Below the pieces are notes generated by a model, which was given only the letters and a program-made list of their open reading frames with translations, was not told the DNA's origin and made no database searches. From the NCBI RefSeq assembly GCF_003850345.1, contig NZ_CP027707.1:124001-188000 (forward strand): a stretch of DNA of 64,000 nucleotides. Reading direction: 5' to 3'. This DNA comes from Pseudomonas chlororaphis subsp. piscium. GTDB taxonomy: Bacteria > Pseudomonadota > Gammaproteobacteria > Pseudomonadales > Pseudomonadaceae. The position numbers were made by a program, and so were the translations under genes. Below, in pieces: positions 18,488 to 29,900 of this stretch (within the stretch, counting starts at the first letter, position 1; each line of letters opens with the position of its first letter).

Positions 18488-20434
18488 ATGTCTTTGTTCA
18501 AACAACTGTTGATCGCAATCTGTCTGTTCCTGGTGGTCGCCTTCAGCGGCAGCTTCATGGTCAGCCTGGAAAGTTCGCGGACCCAGTACGTCAACCAGCT
18601 GCGTTCCCATGCACAGGACGCAGCCACGGCGCTGGCCTTGTCCCTGACCCCGAATATCGACGACCCGGCGATGGTCGAGCTGATGGTCAGCTCGATTTTC
18701 GACAGCGGCTACTACTCGAGCATCCGCGTGATCAACCAGGTCACCGAAGAGGTCATGGTCGAGCGCAGCGGCACGCCCGAGGTCAGCGACGTGCCGGACT
18801 GGTTCGTCAAGCTGATCGGCCTGGAGCCGGCCGGCGGCGACGCCCTGGTCAGCCGCGGCTGGCAACAGGCGGCGCGGGTCGAGGTGGTCAGCCACCCGAT
18901 GTTCGCCGTCGCCAAGCTCTGGCAAAGCGCCCTGGGCAGCCTTAGCTGGCTGCTGCTGTGCGGTGCCGTGAGCGCGGTGCTGGGGGCCTTGCTGCTGCGG
19001 CGCCAGCTCAAGCCGCTGGACTACATGGTGCAGCAATCCCACGCCATTGCCCGCCGCGAATTCCTCAGCCTGCCCGAGCTGCCGCGTACCCCGGAACTGC
19101 GCCGCGTGGTGCAGGCGATGAACCAGATGGTCGAGAAGCTCAAGGCGCTGTTCCAGGAACAGGCCGAGCGCAGCGAAAAGCTGCGGGTCGAGTCCTATCA
19201 GGACAACCTGACCGGCCTGGCCAACCGTCGTTACTTCGAGATGCAGCTCAATGCCCGGGTGAGCAACCCGGAGCAAGCCAGCTCCGGCTACCTGCTGTTG
19301 CTGCGGGTCAAGGACCTGGCCGGCCTGAACCAGCGCCTGGGCGGGCAGCGTACCGACCAGCTGTTGCAGGCGGTGGGCGAACAATTGCAGCGTGAGTGCG
19401 CGCGCTACCCGGAAACCCACAACCTGGTGACCCGCATCCGCGGTGGCGAATTTGCCGTGCTGGCGCCGGGGCTGGTGCGCGGAGAGGCCCTGCAGCTGGC
19501 GCAGAACCTGGAGAATGCCTTGGCCAGCCTGCACGCCACTGGCGCCACCGACGTGGCGTCCGTGGCCTCCATCGGCCTGGCGCCCTTCGTTCATGGCGAC
19601 TCGCCACAGGCCGTGCTGAGCCTGGGCGACCAGGCCCTGGCCCAGGCCGAAGCCCAGGGCGATACGAGCTGGGCCTGCCTGGAACACGGTGCGGCGGCCA
19701 GCATCGGCGACGACCATCACGCCTGGCACACCCTGTTGGACGGGGCTTTGAGCCAGCAGCGCTTCGAGCTGTACTTCCAGCCGGTGGTCGCGACCCGGGA
19801 TACCAAGCTGGTGCTGCACTACAAGGTGCTGTCGCGCTTGCTCGACGAGCAGGGCCAGACCATCGCCGCCGGGCGCTTCCTGCCGTGGCTGGAGCGCTTT
19901 GGCTGGACCTCGCGCCTGGACCTGCTGATGCTCGAACAGGTGCTCAAGCAAATGACCGAGCATCAGGACTCGTTGGCGTTGAACCTGTCGGCCGCGACCC
20001 TGGCCGATCCGCAGGCCTTGAACAAGGTGTTCGAGATCCTGCGCCAGCACGCAAGTCTGGGGCCGCGCCTGACCCTGGAGATCGGCGAAGAGCAGTTGCC
20101 TGAACAGGCGCTGCTGGAACAACTGACCCGACGCCTGCGCGAGCTGGGCTTCTCCCTGAGCCTGCAGCGCTTCGGCGGGCGCTTCAGCATGATCGGCAAC
20201 CTGGCGCGCCTGGGCCTGGCCTACCTGAAGATCGACGGCAGCTACATCCGCGACATCGACCAGGAAAGCGACAAGCGCCTGTTTATCGAAGCCATCCAGC
20301 GCGCTGCCCACAGCATCGACCTGCCGTTGATTGCCGAGCGCGTGGAAACCGAAGGGGAGTTGCAGGTGATTCGCGAGATGGGCCTGTACGGCGTCCAGGG
20401 CCGCCTGTTCGGCGAGCCTGCACCCTGGCGCTGA
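18488..20434 (+). CDS. lapD: LapD c-di-GMP receptor, inside-out regulator of LapG
   Basis: 648 aa, the typical LapD length. TM1 at about 5-25, a periplasmic output domain (26-150) containing the LapG-docking tryptophan W125 (SRGWQQ), TM2 about 152-170, HAMP and S-helix, then degenerate GGDEF (RGGEF instead of GGDEF) and degenerate EAL (KVL instead of EAL) domains. The lost catalytic motifs fit a receptor rather than an enzyme: c-di-GMP bound to the EAL-like domain makes the periplasmic part hold LapG away from LapA. The ATG at 18488 matches the known N-terminus (MSLFKQ); the frame extends further upstream over lapG, which I reject. Confidence 0.96.
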   Translation: MSLFKQLLIAICLFLVVAFSGSFMVSLESSRTQYVNQLRSHAQDAATALALSLTPNIDDPAMVELMVSSIFDSGYYSSIRVINQVTEEVMVERSGTPEVSDVPDWFVKLIGLEPAGGDALVSRGWQQAARVEVVSHPMFAVAKLWQSALGSLSWLLLCGAVSAVLGALLLRRQLKPLDYMVQQSHAIARREFLSLPELPRTPELRRVVQAMNQMVEKLKALFQEQAERSEKLRVESYQDNLTGLANRRYFEMQLNARVSNPEQASSGYLLLLRVKDLAGLNQRLGGQRTDQLLQAVGEQLQRECARYPETHNLVTRIRGGEFAVLAPGLVRGEALQLAQNLENALASLHATGATDVASVASIGLAPFVHGDSPQAVLSLGDQALAQAEAQGDTSWACLEHGAAASIGDDHHAWHTLLDGALSQQRFELYFQPVVATRDTKLVLHYKVLSRLLDEQGQTIAAGRFLPWLERFGWTSRLDLLMLEQVLKQMTEHQDSLALNLSAATLADPQALNKVFEILRQHASLGPRLTLEIGEEQLPEQALLEQLTRRLRELGFSLSLQRFGGRFSMIGNLARLGLAYLKIDGSYIRDIDQESDKRLFIEAIQRAAHSIDLPLIAERVETEGELQVIREMGLYGVQGRLFGEPAPWR

Positions 20435-20454
20435 GGCGCTGCACGAAGATCGCC

Positions 20455-20493
20455 GGCCAGCGGCTCCCGCGGTAGAAGCGGGAGCCGCTGGCC
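20455..20493. terminator. Strong hairpin between lapD and the convergent small gene
   Basis: A perfect 16-bp stem (20455-20470 with 20478-20493, 'ggccagcggctcccgc' and its complement) around a 7-nt loop. It lies 20 bp after the lapD stop and 10 bp after the stop of the convergent gene, so it likely serves both strands. There is no long T-tract. Confidence 0.7.
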
Positions 20494-20502
20494 AGCGACG
20501 GA

Positions 20503-20841
20503 TCAGATCAGGCCGGTTTCGTCGTCGTTGATCAGGTGGCTCAGGCCGCCCAGCGCTTCACGCGCCTGGGTCCGGTCCATCAGCTTGGCCTGGGCCGCCG
20601 GTGGCAGGTCGGTGACGCGGATCACGCCCTTGCTGGTCAGCACCTGAATCAAGTCGTCGAGTACCCGGATCATTTCCAGGTCGCTCTGCTTGAGTTGTTT
20701 CAGGCTGACTTCCACCACCTCGTTGGCGAACCACTGCTGGATCTCGCTGTGGTCGGCCTGCAGTGTTTCCGTGGCCTCGGCGTAAGGCGCGGGCTCCACG
20801 CGAACCAGCTGGCCCTGTGCATCGCGTTGCACGTAGAACAT
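20503..20841 (-). CDS. Conserved hypothetical protein next to lapA
   Basis: 112 aa, soluble, no signal peptide or membrane segment. The first 35 residues resemble a small beta-rich domain (MFYVQRDAQGQLVRVE), followed by helical segments (ADHSEIQQWFANEVVE, LKQSDLEMIRVLDDLIQVL) and a short acidic tail (HLINDDETGLI). I do not assign a function; the gene is commonly found beside lapD/lapA in pseudomonads. It shares the strand of lapA and follows it by 147 bp, but a hairpin lies upstream of its start on the lapA side. Confidence 0.8.
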   Translation of the reverse strand: MFYVQRDAQGQLVRVEPAPYAEATETLQADHSEIQQWFANEVVEVSLKQLKQSDLEMIRVLDDLIQVLTSKGVIRVTDLPPAAQAKLMDRTQAREALGGLSHLINDDETGLI

Positions 20842-20952
20842 GGGGAATCCCTCGAAATATGGTCCGGCATCATGCTGTCAGCAGCATAGGCCAACGGCGC
20901 GCTTTGGTCGCGAGTATGCGACGTGGCGGCAAAATCGTCACGGCGGGAAGAG

Positions 20953-20977
20953 CCGGCCACCCGGGATGGGTGGCCGG
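20953..20977 (-). terminator. Probable lapA terminator
   Basis: The hairpin 'ccggccaccc' / 'gggtggccgg' with a 5-nt loop starts 11 bp beyond the lapA stop codon. The T-tract on the minus strand is weak ('ctcttcccgcc'), so termination may be inefficient. Confidence 0.6.
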
Positions 20978-20988
20978 TCGACCCTGGA

Positions 20989-23900
20989 TCAGCTGTTGTT
21001 GTGATCGATCTTGATGGTCGGGTCGCTACCGGCGATCAGCGAGTTGATGTTGGTGTTGGACCAGTTGTTGCCTTCCAGCTTGATCGTCACGTCCGCGTTG
21101 GCGATACCGCCCGCTGCGTTGAGCTTGCCTTCGGAACTGACCTGCAGGGTCGAGGTACCGTCCACCGTGGTGATCTTCAGGAAGTTGTCGATGGTGCTGG
21201 CGCTCTCGCCCTGCAACAGGTCCCGCAGGTCGATACGGTCGCCTTCGCTGGCCTTGAAGTCCTTGATCACATCGTTACCGGTATCGCCAGCCTTCCAGAC
21301 GAAGGTGTCGGCACCCGAGCCGCCGATCAAGATGTCATTGCCCGCGCCACCGATCAGCGTGTCGTTGCCGGTACCGCCCAGCAGGATGTCGTTGCCCTTG
21401 CCACCGTCGAGCAGGTCGTTGCCGCCCTGGCCGAAGATGATGTCGTTACCGGCGCCGCCCAGCAGCGTGTCATTGCCGTCATGGGCACCGGACACATCGA
21501 AGTCGGTGTAGTGCTCGGTGATGTACTGGTGCACGTTGCTGGTGGTGACGCTGCTCGCGGCCACGCCGGTCTTCTGCGCCACGAAGGCCTGCATGGCCTG
21601 GTAGCCCTCGCCGGCGATGCCGTTGAAGCTCACCAGGTCGCCGAACAGGATGTCGTTGCCGTTGCCGCCGTTGACCGTGTCGGCGCCCGGCATGGTCGCT
21701 TCGGTATGGCCAAGGATGGCATCGGCCAGGTTCGACGGGTCGATGTTGGTCTGTGGGGTGTTGTCGGTGTCGTACGGCTTCAGGTCATTGAGGCTGACGT
21801 CGTTGTTCAGACCGATCGCTTCCACCTGCGACAGATTGCTCAGCAGGGCGAAGCCGCTGCCGGAGTTGGTGGTGGTGGCGTTGTTGGTGTAGCTGCCCGC
21901 GCCGGCCAGGCTGGACAGCTCATAGGTGCCATCGCCCTGGGCGTGCAGGGTGCCGGCGTTGTAACTGGACCAGCTACCCCAGGCCTGCGTCCAGACAGTG
22001 ACGCTGCCGCTGCTGTTGATATCGATCAGGTGAGTACTGTCCGGTTGTAGTCGAACGGTATCGCCCAGCTGATAGTTGCTGGTCGTGATCACACTGTCGA
22101 GCCTGACGCTGCCGTACAGTATCGGGTTGGTCTGCTCGCCGGTCTGGTAGTACGTCGGTTTGCCGTCGGTAATGAAGTACGTCAGGTTGGTGGCGTTGGT
22201 ATTGCTGGTGGCCGCGCTGCTCTGGAAGAAGTTGGCCGTGGTCTTGAACACGTCTTCGTAGTTGGTGCCGCCGCCGGACGCCATGGAGTCCAGGACCGAC
22301 TTGAGCAGGGTCAGGGCGTTCGGGTCGTTGAGGTTCACCGATATCTGCTTGTTGACCTGGGTATCGAAGTCCGCCAGGAAGATGTTCACGGTGCCCGAGG
22401 TGCTGCTGCCCAGGCTGTTCTTCAGGGTGTTGAACACCGTGGTCAGCGAGTTCTTGGCGGCGCTGAGCGAGGCATCGCTCATGCTGCCGGAGCTGTCGAC
22501 CATGAACGCGATGTTGTAGTTCTTGCCCTGCACCACGTTCAGGCCGGCGACGTCGGCGACCATGATGTCGTTGCCCTCGGTGCCGACGAAGTTGTCGTCG
22601 CCCGCCGTGGCGACGCTGGCGCTGTAGGTCGCCGGGTACACAGTGACCGGGATCTGCGCGGTGCTGATGGCCGAACCGCCCAGGGACTCGGTGGAGGTCG
22701 AGGTCACGGTCAGGTTGAACGAGCCGTTGTAGTGCGACGGCGGGGTGATCGTCAGCGTACCCAGGTTCCAACCGGTGACATTGACTTCACTGACGCTGCT
22801 GCCCGCGGTGAAGGTATGGCCGGCGCCATCGCTGAGCACCGAACCGGCCGGAATGCCGCCGATCTTCACGCTCAGGCTTTCCGAGCCGTCGGTATCGGTC
22901 AGGGCGGTGGTGATCTTCGACAGCTTGACGCTGCCACCCTCGGCACCTTCGTTGAGTTTGTAGCCGTCGTAGTAGCCCTCGCCGTTGCTGCCGTGCAGCT
23001 CGGAAAGGGTGACGCCGGCATTGGTCAGCGCGGTTTCGCTCGGGTACATCGGGATGTTGGCGCTGCTCAGGTCGACCGGCGTGCTGCCATTGACCGACAG
23101 GTTGACGTCATAGCTGCCCGGACCGCTCTGGTTGGCGTGGTAGATGTCCAGGGTGTAGTAGCCGCTGGTGGTCGGGGTGAACGAACCGCTGATGCTGCCG
23201 CCGGCCCCCCAGGTCGCGGTGGCCACGTTCTTGCCGCCGATGGTGATCAGCAGGCTGTCGTCGCCGACACCGCTGAAGCTGTAGGTCTTGCCGGCTTCCA
23301 GGTAGATCAGGCCGGAGGTTTTCGAGCCGCTGCCGCCGGCCACGCTGGCGTCGGACTGGGCATTGGTCACCGTCGAGCTGCTGGTCGGGTTGCCGGAGTT
23401 GTTGAAGACGGTTTTCAGCGCATCGCCGGTGATGCCGTTGCCGTTGGTGCCCAGGCCGCTGAGGCTGCTCCAGGACTCCTTGAGCAGGCCGATGGAGTTC
23501 ACGCTGTTGCTCGCCACGCCCAGGGTCGGCGCATCGGCCACCGGGGTGATGTCGATCTTCACGGTACCGGTGTTGCCCAGGGCCTGGCCGTCGGTTGGCT
23601 GGAACTTGATCTGCGCGTAGTCGGCCTGCTGGTTGCCCACGCCGCTGCCGTTGTAGCCGTCGACACCCGACTCGTTGGCATCCGGGGTGAAGCGCAACTT
23701 GCCGGCGTCGATATCGGCCTTGCTGAAGGTCTGGTTGGTGGCCACGTCCTTCCAGGTCGAACCGTCGAGGTATTGCAGCTTGCCGTCGCCCGGCAGCTGG
23801 GTGATTTTCACCCCGAGGCTGGCCGCGGGGCTGTCGACGTCGCTGACGCCGAAGGTGGCCCAGGTCAGGGTCAGGGCGGTGTCTTCGGTGCCGGTCACGG

Positions 23901-26900
23901 CGCCGCCGGTGGCCACTGGCGCGTCGTTCACCGCCACCACGTTGACCGTGGTGGTGGCGACGTTGGAGTAGTTGCTGCCATCGGTCACGGTCACGGTGAT
24001 GGTCCGCGGCGTGGTGCTCGGGTCCTCACTGCTGTTGGTGAAGGTGATGTTCTTGATCTGCTGCATGTAGTCGGCCAGCGTCGCATTGCCGGACAGGGTC
24101 AGGGTGATGGTGCCCGCCTGGCTGTTGGCATTGATGGTGATGCCGTTGACGCTGTTGCCCAGGTTCAGCTCATCGCCCGGCTGACGGTTGGTCAGCACGA
24201 TGGTGGCGCCGGTCAGCATAGTGCTGTCCGGGTCGGTAATGCTCAGGTCGGTGTCGGCGATCGACACGCCCGCGCCCGGGGTGTTTTCGGTGAAGGTCAC
24301 CTTGTAGTCGGCCCCGGTGGCGCCGCTGGAGTTGTTGGCATCCAGGTCGAGGACCGGTGGCGCATCGTTGTCGATGATCGAGGTGGTGACGCTGCCGTTG
24401 GTGCCGCTGACCACCAGGTTCTCGAAGTTGCCGCCGGTGGCCGAGTCGATCTTGACCACGAAGTTTTCCGTGCTCTCGGTGATCTTGTCGTCGATGGTAG
24501 CGACGTTGAAGCTGGCGCTGCTGGCGCCGGCCGGGATCTTCACGGTGTACACGCCGGTGAAGTCCGAGCCGTCGGCGGCGGTGCCGCTGTAGCTGATCTT
24601 CAGGGTGACCTCGGTTTGCGCCGGGCTGGTCAGGCTGACGGTGTAGGTCGCGGTCTGGCCTTCGGTGACCGAGGTGCTGCCGTTGATGCTCACAGTGGTG
24701 GTGTTGATGGTGTCGGTAACGCTGGTCACGGCCGGCGTGGTGCTTGGCACCAGGTGCTCGAAGTTGCCGCCGGTGGTGCTGGCGATACTGGCGCTGACGT
24801 TGCCGGCGTCGATGTACACATCGTCGGTCGGCGCGGCCACGGTCACGGTGCCGGTGGTGGCGCCGGCTGCGATGTTGATCACCGCGCCGTTGCTCAGGGT
24901 CACGGTCATGGCCGTGCCGGCGGCGTTGGTCAGGGTCGCGGTGTAGACGATCGAACCGCCTTCGGCCACGGAGCTGGTGGCGCTGAGCGACAGGTTGGTG
25001 GTGTCCGGGGTGTCGGTCACGGTGGTGTCGGCAGGCTTGCTGTCGACCGCCAGTTTTTCGTAGTTGCCACCGGTGGCGTTGGTGATGGTGGTGCTCAGGG
25101 AGCTGCCGCCAGCCAAGGCGTCGTTAGGCGCGACGAAATTCACGGTACCGCTGCTGGCGCCGACCGGGATGGTGATGGTCTGGCCGTTGGACAGGGTGAC
25201 CACGACTGGCGAGCCAGTGACCGGAGCGGTGACGGAGGCGGTGTAAACCACGGTGCCGCCTTCGGCCACATTCGAGGTCGCGGTGAGGCTGACGGTCGAA
25301 GTGTCGATGGTATCGGTAACGTTGGTCACAGCCGGCGCAGTGCTTGGTACCAGGTTCTCGAAATTGCCGCCGGTGGCGGTCTGGATCGTGGCTTGCACGG
25401 TGCCGGCGTCTTTGTAGACGTCGTCCGCAGGAGCGGCCACGGTCACGGTACCCGTGGTGGCGCCAGCGGCGATGGTGATCACCGCACCGTTGCTCAAGGT
25501 CACGGTCACCGGAGTGCCCGCGGCGTTGGTCAGGGTCGCGGTGTAAACGATCGAACCGCCTTCGGCCACGGTGTTGGTGGCACTGAGGGTCAGGGACGTG
25601 GTGTCCGGGGTATCGGTAACCGTGGTGTTGGCCGGGTTGCTGTCGACCGCCAGTTTTTCGTAGTTGCCGCCGGTGGCGTTGGTGATGGTGGTGCTCAGGG
25701 AGCTGCCGCCCGCCAAGGCATCGTTAGGCGCAACGAAGTTCACGGTACCGCTGCTGGCGCCGACCGGGATGGTGATGGTCTGGCCATTGGACAGGGTGAC
25801 CACGACTGGCGAACCAGTAACCGGAGCGGTGACCGACGCGGTGTAAACCACAGTGCCGCCTTCGGCCACATTCGAGGTCGCGGTGAGGCTGACGGTCGAA
25901 GTGTCGATGGTGTCGGTGACGTTGGTGACCGCAGGCGTGGTGCTTGGCACCAGGTTCTCGAAATTGCCGCCGGTGGCGGTCTGGATTGTGGCTTGCACGG
26001 TGCCGGCGTCTTTGTAGACGTCGTCCGCAGGAGCGGCCACGGTTACGGTACCAGTGGTGGCGCCGGCTGCGATGGTAATCACCGCACCGTTGGAGAGCGT
26101 TACGGTGACTGGAGTACCGGCAGCATTGGTCAGGGTCGCGGTGTAGACGATCGAGCCACCCTCGGCCACGGTGTTGGTGGCGCTGAGGGTCAGGGACGTG
26201 GTGTCCGGCGTATCGGTGACCGTGGTGTTGGCCGGCTTGCTGTCGACCGCCAGTTTTTCGTAGTTGCCGCCGGTGGCGTTGGTGATGGTGGTACTCAGGG
26301 AGCTGCCGCCCGCCAAGGCATCGTTAGGCGCTACGAAGTTCACGGTACCGCTGCTGGCGCCGACCGGGATGGTGATGGTCTGGCCGTTGGACAGGGTGAC
26401 CACGACTGGCGAGCCAGTGACCGGAGCGGTGACGGAGGCGGTGTAAACCACGGTGCCGCCTTCGGCCACATTCGAGGTCGCGGTGAGGCTGACGGTCGAA
26501 GTGTCGATGGTATCGGTGACGTTGGTGACCGCAGGCGTGGTGCTTGGCACCAGGCTCTCGAAGTTGCCACCGGTGGCAGTCTGGATCGTGGCTTGCACGG
26601 TGCCGGCGTCTTTGTAGACGTCGTCGGCAGGAGCGGCCACGGTCACCGTACCGGTGGTGGCGCCGGCCGCGATGGTGATTACCGCGCCATTGCTCAAGGT
26701 CACGGTCACCGGAGTGCCGGCGGCGTTGGTCAGGGTGGCGGTATAAACGATCGATCCGCCTTCTGCCACGGTATCGGTCGCAGTCAGGCTGAGGGTGGTG
26801 GTATCCGGAGTATCGGTAACCGAGGTGTCGGCCGGTTTACTGTCGATAGCCAGCTTCTCGTAGTTGCCGCCGGTAGCGTCCTTGATGGTGGCGCTCAGAG

Positions 26901-29900
26901 AGCTGCCACCCGCCAAGGCATCGTTAGGGGCTACGAAGTTCACAGTGCCACTGCTGGCGCCGACCGGGATGGTGATGGTCTGGCCATTGGACAGGGTCAC
27001 CATGACCGGCGAACCGGTCACTGGAGCAGTGACCGACGCGGTGTAAACCACGGTACCGCCTTCTGCTACGGACGGAGTAGCGGTCAGCGAAACGGTACTG
27101 GTGTCGATGGTATCAGTCACGTTGGTGACCGCCGGCGTAGTGCTCGGCACCAGACTCTCGAAGTTACCGCCGGTGGCGGTTTGGATCGTGGCTTGCACGG
27201 TGCCGGCGTCTTTGTAGACGTCGTCGGCAGGAGCGGCCACGGTCACCGTACCGGTGGTGGCGCCGGCCGCGATGGTGATTACCGCGCCATTGCTCAAGGT
27301 CACGGTTACCGGAGTGCCAGCAGCGTTGGTCAGGGTGGCGGTGTAAACGATCGAGCCGCCTTCAGCGACAGTGTCAGTCGCTGTCAGGCTGAGGGTGGTG
27401 GTATCTGGCGTATCGGTTACCGACGTATCAGCCGGTTTACTGTCGATAGCCAGCTTCTCGTAGTTGCCACCCGTAGCGTCCTTGATGGTGGTGCTCAGAG
27501 AGCTGCCGCCCGCCAAGGCATCGTTAGGGGCCACGAAGTTCACGGTGCCACTGCTGGCGCCGACCGGGATGGTGATGGTCTGGCCATTGGACAGAGTGAC
27601 GACGACCGGCGAGCCAGTGACCGGAGCAGTCACGGAGGCGGTGTAAACCACGGTACCGCCTTCAGCCACGGACGGCGTCGCGGTCAGGCTGACCGTCGAG
27701 GTGTCGATAGTGTCGGTGACATCAGTCACGGCTGGGGTGGTGCTCGGCACCAGGTTCTCGAAGTTGCCGCCGGAAGCGTCCTTGATGGTCGCCTCGACCT
27801 TGCCGGCATCCTTGTATACATCGTCAGCAGGCGCTGCGACGGTGACGGAACCGGTAGTGGCACCGGCTGCGATAGTGATCACCGCGCCGTTGCTCAGGGT
27901 TACGGTCACCGGAGTGCCCGCGGCGTTGGTCAGGGTCGCGGTGTAAACAATCGAACCGCCTTCAGCCACAGTGTCTGTCGCGCTGAGGGTCAGGTTGGTG
28001 GTATCCGGGGTATCAGTAACCGATGTGTCGGCAGGCTTGCTGTCGACATCGAGTTTTTCGTAGTTACCGCCAGTCGCACCAGTGATGGTAGTGCTCAAGG
28101 AGCTACCGCCGGCCAGGGCGTCGTTTGGCGCAGTGAAGTTCACGGTGCCGGAAGACTCACCGACCGGGATGGTGATGGTCTGGCCGTTGGACAGGGTTAC
28201 CACGACCGGAGAACCGGTCACTGGAGCGGTCACGGACGCGGTGTAAACCACGGTGCCGCCTTCGGCCACAGATGGAGTGGCGGTCAGCGAAACAGTCGAG
28301 GTATCGATGGTATCGGTGACGTCAGTCACAGCCGGAGTAGTGCTTGGCACCAGGTTTTCAAAGTTACCGCCAGCGGCATCCTTGATGGTGACTTCAACCT
28401 TGCCGGCGTCTTTGTAGACGTCATCGGCTGGGGCGGCCACGGTCACGGAGCCCGTGGTTGCACCCGCGGCAATGGTAATCACCGCGCCGTTCGACAAGGT
28501 CACGGTGACTGGTGTGCCCGCGGCGTTAGTCAGGGTTGCGGTGTAAACAATCGAACCACCTTCAGCGACAGTATCGGTCGCGCTGAGGGTCAGGTTGGTG
28601 GTGTCCGGGGTATCAGTAACCGATGTCTCGGCAGGCTTACCGTCGACGTCCAGCTTCTCATAATTGCCGCCGGTGGCACCGGTAATAGTGGTGCTCAAGG
28701 AGCTACCGCCGGCCAGCGCATCGTTTGGCGCGGTGAAGTTTACGGTGCCGGAAGACTCGTCCACCGGGATGGTGATGGTCTGGCCGTTGGACAGGGTGAC
28801 CACAACTGGCGAGCCAGTCACTGGCGCAGTCACGGACGCGGTGTAAACGACAACACCACCTTCAGCAACACTAGGCGTCGCGGTTAGGCTGACAGTCGAT
28901 GTATCGATTGTGTCAGTGACGTCAGTAACGGCTGGAGTAGTGCTCGGAACGAGATTCTCGAAGTTGCCACCGGTGGCGTCCTTGATGGTTGCTTCGACCT
29001 TGCCAGCGTCCTTGTACACATCGTCAGCTGGCGCCGCGACAGTGACGGAGCCAGTGGTGGCGCCGGCAGCGATGGTGATCACGGCACCGTTCGACAGAGT
29101 CACGGTAACCGGAGTGCCCGCGGCGTTAGTCAGGGTCGCGGTGTAAACAATCGAGCCACCTTCAGCAACAGTATCGGTCGCGCTGAGGGTCAGGTTGGTG
29201 GTGTCCGGGGTATCAGTAACTGATGTCTCGGCAGGCTTGCTGTCGACATCCAGCTTCTCGTAGTTGCCGCCCGTTGCACCGGTAATGGTGGTGCTCAAGG
29301 AGCTACCGCCTGCCAGGGCATCGTTCGGAGCCGTGAAATTCACAGTACCGGAAGACTCACCCACCGGAATGGTGATGGTCTGCCCATTCGACAGGGTGAC
29401 CACGACCGGCGAGCCGGTTACTGGAGCGGTGACCGATGCGGTGTAAACCACAACGCCACCTTCAGCGACGCTAGGCGTAGCGGTCAGGGAAACGGTCGAG
29501 GTGTCGATGGTATCGGTCACGTCGGTGACAGCCGGCGTGGTGTTCGGCACCAGGTTCTCGAAGTTACCGCCTACGGCGTCTTTGATGCTGACTTCAACTT
29601 TGCCAGCGTCCTTGTACACATCGTCAGCTGGCGCCGCGACGGTGACGGAGCCAGTAGTAGCGCCGGCAGCAATGGTGATCACTGCGCCGTTCGACAAGGT
29701 CACGGTCACTGGCGTACCCGCGGCGTTGGTCAGTGTCGCGGTGTAAACGATCGATCCGCCTTCGGCTACGGTTTCAGTCGCCGCCAGGCTCAGAGTGGTG
29801 GTGTCCGGGGTATCGGTAACCGAGGTGTCAGCAGGTTTGCTGTCGACATCGAGTTTTTCGTAGTTGCCGCCGGTCGCACCAGTGATGGTGGTGCTCAAGG

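Noticed and set aside
20953..20977. Attenuator or riboswitch before the small gene at 20503-20841
   Set aside because: The hairpin is simply placed after the lapA stop and lacks the structure of a known riboswitch.
22732..28887. 2051-codon open frame antisense to lapA, and a similar one at 34780-36675
   Set aside because: The product is rich in G, R, H, D and V in the pattern expected when a GC-rich Thr/Val/Gly/Asp repeat gene is read on the other strand; it merely mirrors the lapA repeats and has no start signals.
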